Shown here one piece after another: positions 18,835 to 30,102 of a stretch of DNA of 64,000 nucleotides (positions are counted from its first letter, which is position 1; the number at the start of each line of letters is the position of its first letter). Origin of the DNA: Mesorhizobium loti (GTDB lineage: Bacteria > Pseudomonadota > Alphaproteobacteria > Rhizobiales > Rhizobiaceae); contig AP017605.1 of NCBI GenBank assembly GCA_002356515.1, forward strand, positions 744,001 to 808,000, written 5' to 3'. The position numbers and the translations under genes were made by a program. The notes below the pieces were generated by a model. The model saw nothing but the letters and a program-made list of their open reading frames with translations, did not search any database and was not told the DNA's origin.

Positions 18835-19302
18835 ATGCCCGCACCTGCCATCTACGTCGACGCCGATGCCTGCCCGGTCAAGGCCGAGGTCGAGAAAGTC
18901 GCCGAGCGCCTCGGCGTCGTCGTCACCTACGTCTCCAATGGCGGTTTGCGGCCATCGCGCGACCCGATGATCCGCAATGTCGTGGTCTCCAAGGGCGCCG
19001 ACGCCGCCGACGACTGGATCGTCGAGAATGCCAAATCCAACGATGTCGTGGTGACCGCCGATATTCCACTCGCCGCTCGCGCCGTGGCGCTCGGCGCGCA
19101 TGTGCTCGGGCCAACCGGGCGCCCGTTCACGCCCGAAACCATCGGCATGGCGGTGGCCATGCGCGACCTCAAGCAGCATCTGCGCGAGACCGGTGAGAGC
19201 AAGGGCTACAATGCCAGCTTCGCACCGCAGGACCGTTCGCGGTTCCTTGGTGAACTCGACCGCATCTTGCGGCGCGCGCTGAAATCCGCCACACCCAGCT
19301 AG
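18835..19302 (+). CDS. UPF0178/DUF188 (YaiI/YqxD) family protein
   Basis: 155 residues. It has the family's N-terminal IYVDADACPVKAE and the later VVTADIPLA and AHVLGPTGRPFT signatures. Two conserved acidic clusters (DAD near residue 9 and TADIPLA near residue 77) and the overall pattern recall PIN-like nucleases, but no activity is proven for the family. The start at 18835 is preceded by GGAGAG. It stands after the gfa hairpin and 31 bases ahead of the DUF1345 gene. Confidence 0.92.
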   Translation: MPAPAIYVDADACPVKAEVEKVAERLGVVVTYVSNGGLRPSRDPMIRNVVVSKGADAADDWIVENAKSNDVVVTADIPLAARAVALGAHVLGPTGRPFTPETIGMAVAMRDLKQHLRETGESKGYNASFAPQDRSRFLGELDRILRRALKSATPS

Positions 19303-19333
19303 AAACCGAGCGCCATCCAGGGTGGAGACCGCC

Positions 19334-20005
19334 ATGGCCGCCGCGATCCAGAAACCCATGCAGCGCCATATGCTGTTCGCAATGTCGGCGTGTTTCGGTG
19401 CGTTTGCGCTCCTTGTGGCATTGCTGCTGCACGCCCCGCTCGCCTACTCGATCGGCGCCAACGCATTTTTCGCCGCTTACGTCATTCTTGTCGTCAGCCA
19501 TATGCCAACATTCACCGGCAAGTATCTGAGCAAGAATGCGCGTGCCACCGACATGCCAGTGCTGGTCATCTTCGCGGTGACGCTTGTTGTCGTCGTGTTC
19601 GCCGTTGTCTCGTTGTTCCTGCTGATCAATCAGAAGGACAGAGGCAACTCCGTCGAGCTCGGCTTCGCGCTGCTGTCGATCCCGCTCGGCTGGTTCACCA
19701 TCCATGCGATGGCCGCACTTCATTATGCGCATGTCTACTGGATGGACGGCGATGCGGTCGACGCTGAAACCAAGAAGAAAATCCCGGTCGGCGGATTGCT
19801 GTTCCCAGGCGACAAGCGGCCGGAAGGCTGGGATTTCCTCTACTTCTCGACGGTGATCGGCATGACGGCGCAGACCGCCGACACCAATATCTCGACGACG
19901 CATATGCGTTGTGTCGTGCTCGTCCACTCGATTCTGTCGTTCTTCTTCAACACCGTCATCGTCGCGGCGGCCGTCAATCTCGCCGTCAGCCTGGGTGGTC
20001 CGTAA
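19334..20005 (+). CDS. DUF1345 membrane protein
   Basis: 223 residues from the ATG at 19334 (GGAG seven bases upstream). It has about five hydrophobic helices, at roughly 17-37, 40-60, 77-100, 112-135 and 195-215. The family signature DFLYFSTVIGMTAQTAD lies before the last helix. The signature resembles the pore-adjacent region of small channels, but no function is established for the family. It stands ahead of the cytochrome b gene with a 97-base gap that holds a tiny ORF with a good ribosome-binding site. Confidence 0.88.
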   Translation: MAAAIQKPMQRHMLFAMSACFGAFALLVALLLHAPLAYSIGANAFFAAYVILVVSHMPTFTGKYLSKNARATDMPVLVIFAVTLVVVVFAVVSLFLLINQKDRGNSVELGFALLSIPLGWFTIHAMAALHYAHVYWMDGDAVDAETKKKIPVGGLLFPGDKRPEGWDFLYFSTVIGMTAQTADTNISTTHMRCVVLVHSILSFFFNTVIVAAAVNLAVSLGGP

Positions 20006-20059
20006 TAAATCCGTGATCGGATGAAACATCGGTTTGGATCGCGACGTATCAGGAGGACA

Positions 20060-20083
20060 ATGAACGCGCAGGCCACGCCGTGA
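20060..20083 (+). other. Possible 7-codon leader ORF ahead of the cytochrome b gene
   Basis: AGGAGG with a 3-base gap precedes ATG 20060. The frame encodes MNAQATP and stops at 20083, 19 bases before the cytochrome b start. It is out of frame with that gene. The ribosome-binding site is stronger than that of the cytochrome gene itself, so it may be a translated upstream ORF; no attenuator structure was seen. Confidence 0.3.
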
Positions 20084-20102
20084 GGCCGGGAGACGAGACA
20101 AG

Positions 20103-20984
20103 ATGGAATCCGTTGCCAGAAGCCAATCCGCCACCGGACCGGACGCTCCCGTGTCGAGCGACAGCACGCTGATCTACCGACAGTCGCGCTGGACGCGGTT
20201 GACGCACTGGATCTGGGCGATCTCGCTGTTCTTCATGTTGCTTTCCGGCCTGCAGATCTTCAACGCCCGGCCGCAGCTCTACATCGGCAAGCAATCCGGC
20301 TTCGGCTACAATAACACCATCTTCGAAATCGGCGCCGTGAACACCGATGCCGGTCCGCGCGGCTACACCGAAATCTTCGGGCACCGCTTCGACACGACGG
20401 GCGTGCTCGGTTGGTCAGGCCCGCCAGGCAACGAGACGGCGCGCGGCTTCCCGTCCTGGGCGACCATTCCGTCCTATTATGATCTCGGCACAGCCCGCGT
20501 CATCCATTTCTTCTTTGCCTGGATCCTGACGACGACCTTGCTCGTCTGGCTGGTCGCCAGCCTGGTCAACGGCCATATCAGGCGCGACCTCGCCCCGCGC
20601 CTTGACGACCTCAGGCGCCTGCCGCGCGACATCGTCGACCACGCCAAGCTGAAATTCCACCACACGCGCGAATACAACACGCTGCAGAAGATGGCTTATG
20701 GCGGCGTGCTGTTCGTGCTGTTGCCGCTAATGATCATCACCGGCCTTGCCATGTCGCCCAGCATGAATTCGGTGCTGCCGTTCCTCAACGAGCTGCTCGG
20801 CGGCCGGCAGACGGCACGCACCATCCATTTCACCGTCATGCTGCTGCTCGTCGGCTTCTTCATCATCCACATCCTGATGATCCTGGCCGCCGGCCCGATC
20901 AACGAACTGCGCTCGATCATCACCGGCTGGTATCGCACCGACCCTCCCGCGCATGACGACAAGACGACCGAGAGGAGTGCCTGA
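20103..20984 (+). CDS. Membrane cytochrome b subunit (b561 / formate-dehydrogenase gamma type)
   Basis: 293 residues with four clear transmembrane helices at about 39-57, 140-162, 200-220 and 237-260. His residues inside or beside them (THWIWA, RVIHFFFAW, TIHFTVMLLL, FIIHILMI) are candidate haem b ligands. A long, non-hydrophobic loop of about 80 residues lies between the first two helices. The fold is that of di-haem cytochrome b subunits that pass quinol electrons to or from a periplasmic partner. One base separates it from the molybdenum oxidoreductase gene, so the two proteins probably form one enzyme. Confidence 0.87.
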   Translation: MESVARSQSATGPDAPVSSDSTLIYRQSRWTRLTHWIWAISLFFMLLSGLQIFNARPQLYIGKQSGFGYNNTIFEIGAVNTDAGPRGYTEIFGHRFDTTGVLGWSGPPGNETARGFPSWATIPSYYDLGTARVIHFFFAWILTTTLLVWLVASLVNGHIRRDLAPRLDDLRRLPRDIVDHAKLKFHHTREYNTLQKMAYGGVLFVLLPLMIITGLAMSPSMNSVLPFLNELLGGRQTARTIHFTVMLLLVGFFIIHILMILAAGPINELRSIITGWYRTDPPAHDDKTTERSA

Positions 20985-20985
20985 C

Positions 20986-21795
20986 ATGGCGAAGTTTGAG
21001 ATCAGCCCCAATTTTCAGATCAGTCGAAGGAAATTCCTGACCGCCGCCAGCCTCGGCGCCTCCGGCATCATGCTGTCCGGCTGTGACGCCTTCGACAGCC
21101 AGTTAAGCATCGGCAGCGGCCTGCGCGGTTTCCTCGAAAACGCCAATGGCCTGACCTATCGCGCGCAACGCCTGCTTGCCGGCCGCGATGCATTGGCGCC
21201 GGAATTCACAGAAGCCGATATCCGCCAGCCGCAGCGGCCGAATGGCGTCACCGCCCCTGACGATGACACCTACAAGGGTCTGCTCGCGAACAATTTCGCC
21301 GACTGGCGGCTGGAAGTCTCGGGCCTCGTGGAAAAGCCGCTGTCGCTCAGCCGCGAGCAACTTCAGAACATGCCGAGCCGCACCCAGATCACCCGCCACG
21401 ACTGCGTCGAAGGCTGGAGCTGCATCGCCAAATGGACCGGCACCCCGCTGTCGCTGGTGCTCGACCAGGCGGTGGTCAAGCCACAGGCGCGCTATGTCAT
21501 GTTCCATTGCCTCGACACGATCGACCGCAGCCTGTCCGGTGACATCAAATATTACGGCACGATCGACCTGATCGACGCCCGCCACCCGCAGACGATCCTC
21601 GCCTACGGCCTGAACGGCAAACCGTTGCCGGTCGAGAACGGCGCGCCGTTGCGTGTCCGTGTCGAGCGCCAGCTCGGCTACAAAATGCCGAAATATCTCT
21701 ACAAGATCGAACTGGTCGACAGCTTCGCCAATGTCGGCGGCGGCCGCGGCGGCTATTGGGAAGACAATGGCTATGACTGGTATGGCGGGATTTGA
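20986..21795 (+). CDS. Tat-exported molybdopterin-dependent oxidoreductase (SUOX/MsrP fold)
   Basis: 269 residues. A Tat signal is present (SRRKFLTAASLGASGIML), followed by LSGC, which could be a lipobox. The oxidoreductase molybdopterin domain carries RHDCVEGWS, where C140 matches the molybdenum-ligating Cys of MsrP (YedY). Later conserved patches are PLPVENGAPLRVRVERQLGYK and the C-terminal GYWEDNGYDWYGG. The substrate is unknown: MsrP repairs methionine sulfoxide, but its partner MsrQ is unlike the cytochrome encoded just upstream. It probably acts in the periplasm on electrons from the quinone pool. Confidence 0.88.
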   Translation: MAKFEISPNFQISRRKFLTAASLGASGIMLSGCDAFDSQLSIGSGLRGFLENANGLTYRAQRLLAGRDALAPEFTEADIRQPQRPNGVTAPDDDTYKGLLANNFADWRLEVSGLVEKPLSLSREQLQNMPSRTQITRHDCVEGWSCIAKWTGTPLSLVLDQAVVKPQARYVMFHCLDTIDRSLSGDIKYYGTIDLIDARHPQTILAYGLNGKPLPVENGAPLRVRVERQLGYKMPKYLYKIELVDSFANVGGGRGGYWEDNGYDWYGGI

Positions 21796-22232
21796 TGACC
21801 GCTCGCATAAAGGCCGAGCACGATTTGTCGCCGATAGAGTTGAGTTCGCTCGAGGAACGTCTCCACAGCGACAACCGACGTGCGACAGACTGCGCCGATG
21901 ACCGTGGCTTGGCTTTCGTTATTCGCGACGGTGCAGGAAACGCAGTCGGTGTTGCTGCCGGGTACTCTTGGGCGAGCACGTCCGAGCTGACATTGATGTG
22001 GATTGACGAGGCCTATCGAGGCCGCGGCTATGCAAGGCAGTTGCTCAGCGCTTTTGTCGCCGAGGCAGCCGAGCGCGGCGTCACGAGAATTTGGGTCTCC
22101 AGCCACGACTTCCAGGCACCGGGCCTCTACGAGAAGGCTGGCTTCCAACGCATTGCCGAACTCGCGGAATGGCCCGAAGGCCATTCCAACATCATCCTCT
22201 GTAAAACGATAGCAGCGGACGGCGCGCTTTAG
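21795..22232 (+). CDS. GNAT-family N-acetyltransferase
   Basis: 145 residues; the ATG overlaps the stop of the oxidoreductase gene by one base, so it is probably co-transcribed. The acetyl-CoA loop is DEAYRGRGYARQLLSAFVAEA, carrying the R-x-x-G-x-A pattern, and the C-terminal strand-helix is APGLYEKAGFQRIAEL. The middle HSNIILCKTI end is typical of small GNATs. Its acceptor is unknown, and its link to the redox pair may be only positional. It runs into, and overlaps by 4 bases, the convergent gene that follows. Confidence 0.85.
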   Translation: MTARIKAEHDLSPIELSSLEERLHSDNRRATDCADDRGLAFVIRDGAGNAVGVAAGYSWASTSELTLMWIDEAYRGRGYARQLLSAFVAEAAERGVTRIWVSSHDFQAPGLYEKAGFQRIAELAEWPEGHSNIILCKTIAADGAL

Positions 22233-23230
22233 GCAACCTTGTCGAGCAGCGGCCTCAACGCGGGATGGATCTCCGGCGAGGCATGCTTGATGAGCATCAG
22301 CAGCGCGCGCTCGTTTTCGTAGAGAGGCCGGTTCGCCCCGATATGCTCGACAAGCCATTTGGCTTCGCCGGCATCGATCGTCTCGGCGCGGCGGGCCAGC
22401 GCCTCGGCCGCCCTGTTCTTGGCCTCCCATTCGGCCTCGATGTCATCCGGGGACCGATAGGCCTCGATGATGCCGGCAAGACCACCGGAAACCATGCGGC
22501 TGAAGAAACCGCCAATTTGCGGATCGGCGTGTTCGAGGAAGTTTTCCTGGCGCAGCGCCACGTCGCGGGTCGGCGACTCATAGCCGGCCGAGCACATGAC
22601 GAAATTGGCGATCGCCTTGACGAAGAGGTCGTTCCAGGACGGGTCGTTCTTGGCCTGCGCGGTCTGTTCATTGATCTTGAACAGCACCTCGGCCTCGCCC
22701 TGGGTGATGGCGATGTTGCCGTCGCCGCCATGGGCGTGGAGGATGCGCCGCAGCAGCTCGACTTCAGCCTTGGCGATCAGTCCCGGCACCAGCGCCCCAC
22801 CCAGCATCAGCGGCCCCTTGCCGTCGATGACGGCGTGCGCAACCTGCTCCAGCGCATAGACGCAAAGCTTGCTCGGCGAGGATCTTGCTTCTTCCAGCAC
22901 ATGGACCAGCAATTCGAGCTCGGTGCGGCTGTCGACCATGCCGTCTCGCGAAATGGTGCGGACCAGCCAGTCGGCATTCTCCTGTGAGATGTAGCCCGAG
23001 GGCTTTTCCTGATGGACGATGTAGTCGGTCACCGCCTCGACGAAGAAGGGCGCCCACTCCGCGCATTTGTCCCGCGCCGTCTGGTCGAGCGCGAACAAGG
23101 CCTCGGCCTCGCCGCGGGTCACCACGCCATCGGCGAACACGTCGCGGCGCAGCATCACCACATCTTCCGAGGCAATGCGATTCTTCGACGTCAGCCCTGC
23201 CACCGGCGCGCTCATGATCAATTCGCCCAT
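22229..23230 (-). CDS. Unknown cytoplasmic protein with two internal repeats
   Basis: 333 residues from the ATG at 23230 (GGGGA upstream). No signal peptide or membrane segment. Two segments align well: about 36-72 (VVTRGEAEALFALDQTA...APFFVEAVTDYIV) and 174-212 (AITQGEAEVLFKINEQT...NDLFVKAIANFVM). Each is preceded by an acidic HxDG- or GGDGN-like turn, reminiscent of helix-loop-helix units such as EF-hand-like or TerB-like modules. A third, weaker unit is at about 290-325. No function is known to me. It is single, and divergent from the glycine-riboswitch operon. Confidence 0.7.
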   Translation of the reverse strand: MGELIMSAPVAGLTSKNRIASEDVVMLRRDVFADGVVTRGEAEALFALDQTARDKCAEWAPFFVEAVTDYIVHQEKPSGYISQENADWLVRTISRDGMVDSRTELELLVHVLEEARSSPSKLCVYALEQVAHAVIDGKGPLMLGGALVPGLIAKAEVELLRRILHAHGGDGNIAITQGEAEVLFKINEQTAQAKNDPSWNDLFVKAIANFVMCSAGYESPTRDVALRQENFLEHADPQIGGFFSRMVSGGLAGIIEAYRSPDDIEAEWEAKNRAAEALARRAETIDAGEAKWLVEHIGANRPLYENERALLMLIKHASPEIHPALRPLLDKVA

Positions 23231-23342
23231 TGTCGTCCCCGTCCGCCCCAAAGCGTTACATCGGCCTGCTATATCAGGAGTGTCTTGAAAAACCGGCAAA
23301 CGGCGTGGTTAGCGAAGACTTGTCGGCGCGGCGCGCTTTAGG

Positions 23343-23504
23343 TGTGTTGAGATTCAGGTCAGGCCGAGTCGAAAATGGCTGATACCGAGAACCGGAGCGG
23401 AGCGTACTTTTCGTACGTGAGCACAGTTCTATTGCGACGCAATAGAACGGGGAAGCGCAGGTATCAGCCATTTGCAGGCCGGCATCACCTGAATATCAAC
23501 GCAC
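23343..23504. repeat. Large imperfect palindromic repeat with nested hairpin
   Basis: Outer arms GTGTTGAGATTCAGGT (from 23343) and ACCTGAATATCAACGCAC (to 23504) pair. A second arm, ATGGCTGATACC / GGTATCAGCCAT, lies inside them, and near the middle is CGTAC-TTTTC-GTACG (23403-23417). I recognise this as a Mesorhizobium-type interspersed element. A perfect 11-bp hairpin (23426-23448, arms GTTCTATTGCG) sits off-centre between the inner arms and looks like an insertion into the element. It lies between the unknown gene and the glycine riboswitch, on neither transcript's coding part. Confidence 0.75.
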
Positions 23505-23587
23505 CTTTGATGTCGCTGGGAGGTGACAAGGTGTCGCCGACGGGCTATGGATGGCGCGTCGAGGGCTCAGTTCTGAGTCCTACCTGT

Positions 23588-23768
23588 TTGCGGGAGAGAG
23601 CAGCGAGAGCTGCCGCCGAAGGGGAAATCGCCCGAAATCTCTCAGGCAAAAGAACCGTAGACGGGAAAGACACTCTGGAAAGTCGGGGCTTGCCCCCGCG
23701 CCGAAGGTGTAAGCGCCGCTGACAGAGTTCCGGCTGCGCGAGTCTCTCAGGCTTCAGACAGAGGGGCA
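23588..23768 (+). promoter_or_regulatory. Tandem glycine riboswitch ahead of gcvT
   Basis: Two glycine-aptamer copies stand side by side. The first (about 23588-23660) has GCGGGAGAGAGC, GCCGCCGAAGGGG and ATCTCTCAGGCAAAAGAACC. The second (about 23663-23768) has ACTCTGGAAAG, GCGCCGAAGGTGTAAGC and GTCTCTCAGGCTTCAGACAGAGG. The GCCGAAGG and CTCTCAGGC blocks are core aptamer sequences. It ends about 50 bases before the gcvT start, so glycine binding should turn on the glycine cleavage operon, as is usual for this class. Confidence 0.93.
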
Positions 23769-23816
23769 CGGACTGGTCGCCATTCGCGGCCGATTGCGTG
23801 CGACTCTGGAGACGAC

Positions 23817-24917
23817 ATGACGGGCGACGACTCAAAACACCTTCCCCTCGAAGATATCCACATAGCCGCCGGTGCGCGCTTCGGCGCCTTTGCCGGCTGG
23901 TCGATGCCGCTGACCTATCCGGCCGGCGTCATGAAAGAGCATCTGCACACCCGCGAGCATGCCGGCCTGTTCGACATCTCGCACATGAAGCTGTTCGAGG
24001 TCAGCGGACCGCAAGCGGTTGCGCTGCTCAACCGCGCTTGCCCGCTGGATGCCGGCGCGCTCGAAATCTCGCAGTCGAAACTGTCCTTCTTCCTCAATGA
24101 GGCAGGTGGCATCCTTGACGACCTGATCGTCACCCGCCTCGGCGATACCAGGTTCATGGTGGTCGCCAATGCCGGCAACGCCGTCGCCGACGAAAAGCAT
24201 CTGCGTGAGCTGGCCACGAATTTCGATGTGAAGGTCGAACCGCTCGACCGCGTCTTCCTGGCCATCCAGGGACCCGAGGCCTGGGCTGTGCTGTCCCGCG
24301 CCGGCATCGAGACCGGCTCGCTGTTGTTCATGCACGGGGTCGAACCGCGGAAAGACTGGTTCATGAGCCGGTCGGGCTATACCGGCGAGGACGGTTTCGA
24401 GATCGGCCTGCCTGAAGCCGATGCGCGCCCCCTTGTCGCGAAGCTGCTCGAGGACGAGCGTGTGCTATGGATCGGCCTTGCCGCGCGCGACAGCCTGCGG
24501 CTGGAGGCAGGGCTTTGCCTGCATGGCCAGGACATCACGCCGGAGACCGACCCTGCCGCCGCCGCGCTGATGTGGGCGATCCCCAAGGAGATCCGCGCGT
24601 CCGGCGCCTTCATCGGCGCAGACGCCCTGCGCGACGCCGTGGAACGCGGCCCGGCGCAAAAAAGGGTCGGGCTGAAGCCGGAAGGCCGCCAGCCGGTGCG
24701 CGCCGGTGCTACCCTGTTCGACGCCGACGGCAATCCCGCCGGCCATGTCACGTCAGGCGGCTTCGGGCCCTCGGCTTGCCATCCGGTCGCCATGGGCTAT
24801 GTCGCCACAGCGCTGGCAAAGCCCGGCACAAAACTGTTCGCCGATGTTCGCGGGACAAAAATCCCGATCGAAATCAACCCCTTGCCTTTCACTCCTCATC
24901 GCTACCGCAAAGGATAA
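23817..24917 (+). CDS. gcvT: Glycine cleavage system T protein (aminomethyltransferase)
   Basis: 366 residues. It transfers the methylene group from the aminomethyl-lipoyl H protein to tetrahydrofolate and releases ammonia. The N-terminus has the GCVT fold pattern [24 protein letters not shown], the folate-binding region YTGEDGFEI and, near the end, a barrel domain ([29 protein letters not shown]). It is first in gcvT-gcvH-gcvP, under the tandem glycine riboswitch; gcvH follows after 5 bases. Confidence 0.96.
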   Translation: MTGDDSKHLPLEDIHIAAGARFGAFAGWSMPLTYPAGVMKEHLHTREHAGLFDISHMKLFEVSGPQAVALLNRACPLDAGALEISQSKLSFFLNEAGGILDDLIVTRLGDTRFMVVANAGNAVADEKHLRELATNFDVKVEPLDRVFLAIQGPEAWAVLSRAGIETGSLLFMHGVEPRKDWFMSRSGYTGEDGFEIGLPEADARPLVAKLLEDERVLWIGLAARDSLRLEAGLCLHGQDITPETDPAAAALMWAIPKEIRASGAFIGADALRDAVERGPAQKRVGLKPEGRQPVRAGATLFDADGNPAGHVTSGGFGPSACHPVAMGYVATALAKPGTKLFADVRGTKIPIEINPLPFTPHRYRKG

Positions 24918-24922
24918 TCCCG

Positions 24923-25291
24923 ATGGCAACGACCTATTTCACCGCCGATCACGAATGGCTCCGCGTCGAAGGCGGCATCGCCACCGTCGGCATCACCGAT
25001 TACGCCCAGGAGCAGCTCGGCGACCTCGTCTTCGTGGAACTGCCGGAGACCGGAAAGAAGCTTGCCAAGGGCGATACAGCCGTCGTGGTCGAATCCGTCA
25101 AGGCGGCCTCGGACGTCTACGCGCCGGTCGACGGCGAGATCACCGAGGCCAACGGCACGCTGTCGTCCGACCCGTCGCTGGTCAACTCGGCCGCAACCGG
25201 CGCCGGCTGGCTGTGGAAGATGAAGCTTGCCGACGAAAGCCAGCTCGCCGGCCTCATGGATGAGGCCGCCTACAAAGCCCATATCGCCTGA
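24923..25291 (+). CDS. gcvH: Glycine cleavage system H protein
   Basis: 122 residues, normal length. The lipoyl-carrying Lys is K60 in [36 protein letters not shown] at the N-terminus is the H-protein signature. It shuttles the aminomethyl group between P, T and L proteins through the lipoamide arm. It lies between gcvT and gcvP, with 5 and 14 bases between. The L protein (lipoamide dehydrogenase) is not in this window. Confidence 0.97.
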   Translation: MATTYFTADHEWLRVEGGIATVGITDYAQEQLGDLVFVELPETGKKLAKGDTAVVVESVKAASDVYAPVDGEITEANGTLSSDPSLVNSAATGAGWLWKMKLADESQLAGLMDEAAYKAHIA

Positions 25292-25305
25292 AATCAGGAC
25301 CAGAG

Positions 25306-28119
<2,814 letters not shown>

Positions 28120-29295
28120 CTACGCTGAGCGCAAGGCCGGCTCGATCGGTTCGGCCTTGCCCATCCTTTTGCGGCTGATGACGCAATTTCGGCCGGCGCG
28201 CTTGGCCGCGTAGAGTGCTGCGTCCGCCTCGGCCAGCACCTCGTCGAGGCTGCAGCCGTCGGCGCCGCCAAAGCCGATGCCGCCGCTGACCGTGCTGCGC
28301 AACGGACCGTGCGGGGTGGCAACGACTTCGGTGCCAAAGGCAACGCCGATCTTGCTGGCGAGATCATAGGCGCGCTCTTCCGTCATCCGCGACATGACGA
28401 TGGCGAACTCCTCGCCGCCGAGGCGAAAGGCGTCGACACCGGTCCTGGCATATTTCCGGATGACGGCGGCGAAGCGGCACAGGACCTGGTCCCCGACCGG
28501 GTGACCGTAGACGTCATTGGTCCTCTTGAAATGATCGAGGTCGAACATGACGACCGCCATGAACGGACCGAACTGCCGCTCGCCGTGGAGCGACATCAAC
28601 CCGCGACGGTTCATCAGCCCGGTCAATGGATCGGTCATGGTCTCGGCCTTCAACTCGATCTGTGCCTGCAGATGGTGAAGCGAGAGCGTCAGGGCACCGA
28701 GGCCGGTCATGCAGGCCACCGCCACGACGGAATTCAGACGTTCGGCCCAGTTGTCGGGCGCCGCCCCGAGCGTCCATTGCCCCTTGGCCACCAGAACCGC
28801 GCCGCAAAGCGCAAACGACACCGCGCAGGTGCCGCTCAGGAACGAGACCACCAGCAGGATACGGCGATCGTGACTGCCATTGACCCAGAACATGGCTCCG
28901 ATCGTCGACAAGAGCACGGTGACCGTTGCGTAGGTGACGATGAAGCCGACACCGTCAAGACCGAGGAAGGTCACGGCCGCGCAGATCGCCATGGCGACAA
29001 GTGTCGGCAAGACCGCACGCCTGTAGTCCCGCACGCCGAGATACTGCATGGCCGAAAGGCAGATGATCAGGAAGCCCAGGCTGAGCAGCGCCAGCGCTAT
29101 CTGGCAAAGCAGCGGATCAGGCCCCTTGGTGTAGCGCCAGAACAGGGTCACATGCGCGACAAGCACGAGGATGCCGCACGCCACCGTCAGCACGAAACGC
29201 GCCCGCGGCGCGGTGAGCCAGATGGCAAACATGGTGACGGCCAGGCAGGTGCCCGACAGCGCGGCCGCGAGCAGGAGCGAACTGAAATCCAGCAT
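28120..29295 (-). CDS. Membrane-bound diguanylate cyclase
   Basis: 391 residues. The N-terminal 210 residues contain about six hydrophobic helices (starting SLLLAAALSGTCLAVTMFAIW) in a MASE-like sensor arrangement. The C-terminal GGDEF domain has DPLTGLMNRRG and the active loop RLGGEEFAIVMSR. The RxxD inhibition site expected five residues before the loop reads RTGV, so product inhibition may be lost. It makes c-di-GMP in response to an unknown membrane signal. Its neighbours are tadD and, beyond, the tad pilus operon, a process often controlled by c-di-GMP. Confidence 0.9.
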   Translation of the reverse strand: MLDFSSLLLAAALSGTCLAVTMFAIWLTAPRARFVLTVACGILVLVAHVTLFWRYTKGPDPLLCQIALALLSLGFLIICLSAMQYLGVRDYRRAVLPTLVAMAICAAVTFLGLDGVGFIVTYATVTVLLSTIGAMFWVNGSHDRRILLVVSFLSGTCAVSFALCGAVLVAKGQWTLGAAPDNWAERLNSVVAVACMTGLGALTLSLHHLQAQIELKAETMTDPLTGLMNRRGLMSLHGERQFGPFMAVVMFDLDHFKRTNDVYGHPVGDQVLCRFAAVIRKYARTGVDAFRLGGEEFAIVMSRMTEERAYDLASKIGVAFGTEVVATPHGPLRSTVSGGIGFGGADGCSLDEVLAEADAALYAAKRAGRNCVISRKRMGKAEPIEPALRSA

Positions 29296-29469
29296 ATCGG
29301 GCGGGGGCCTCTCGAGCGTCGGCGGTTACGCCGCATTCTAGGTCAGCGGCTGCCCTCGGACATGGTTTTCAGCCGATCTTTCGACCCAAGCTGCGGTTAC
29401 GGTTTACAAAGCGTCGACACCGCCTGTCTGGAAATCGCGCCCTTAGCCGGCGCGAGGATCAAGCGCGCG

Positions 29470-29943
29470 TCAGCCTTTGTTCAGCAGTGCGAGATTGGCG
29501 TTGACGACCGTCGGGTCAGCCATGCCGGCCTTCGCCTCGAGCAGCAGCGCCCTGGCCTTCTTCTTGTTGCCGCGCAACAGTTGCGAATAGCCCATATTGT
29601 TGACGATCTGCGGCTTGCGGCCGGCGACCTTCAGGAGCTGGCCGTAGGCGCGGTCGGCAAAATCGAAGCGGCCGAGCTCGTCATAGGAGGCGGCAAGCCC
29701 CATCCAAGCCTCGGCATTGTCGGCCTTTAGCTCGACGGCCTTGCGGAAATGCTGTTCGGCGAGACCATAATTGGCGTCGCGAAACTGCGCCTTGCCTTGC
29801 GCCAGATCGGATGTGTCGACATCCCTGGCCGCCGGCTGGATCGCGGTCGTCTTGGTCGTGTCGACGTTGGTGTTCGTCGTGCACCCGGTGATCATCATAA
29901 CGGCCGCCATCGTGGCCACCGCCGCAAATTTTGTCTGACGCAT
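29470..29943 (-). CDS. tadD: TPR lipoprotein of the tad pilus locus (TadD-like)
   Basis: 157 residues from the ATG at 29943, which begins a lipoprotein signal (MRQTKFAAVATMAAVMMITGC, lipobox ITGC). The mature part has three tetratricopeptide-like helices pairs: GKAQFRDANYGLAEQHFRKA, AWMGLAASYDELGRFDFADR and NNMGYSQLLRGNKKKARALL. TadD lipoproteins help assembly of the outer-membrane secretin for Flp pili. It lies 2.3 kb downstream of tadC on the same strand; the space between them holds a secreted protein and a rearranged region. Confidence 0.82.
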   Translation of the reverse strand: MRQTKFAAVATMAAVMMITGCTTNTNVDTTKTTAIQPAARDVDTSDLAQGKAQFRDANYGLAEQHFRKAVELKADNAEAWMGLAASYDELGRFDFADRAYGQLLKVAGRKPQIVNNMGYSQLLRGNKKKARALLLEAKAGMADPTVVNANLALLNKG

Positions 29944-30102
29944 GCCCTGCCCCGTCGCCCGATTTGCCGGGTCGTTCTTCGGGAAAGACACTACAGCACA
30001 GCCGTTAAGCTTCGGTGCCGAAATGCATCCAAGATTAGGGCCCAGGAAAACCGGCCATTAACCACTGGGCGGCAACGCTTCAAGCGGATGTGAGCGGCGG
30101 TC

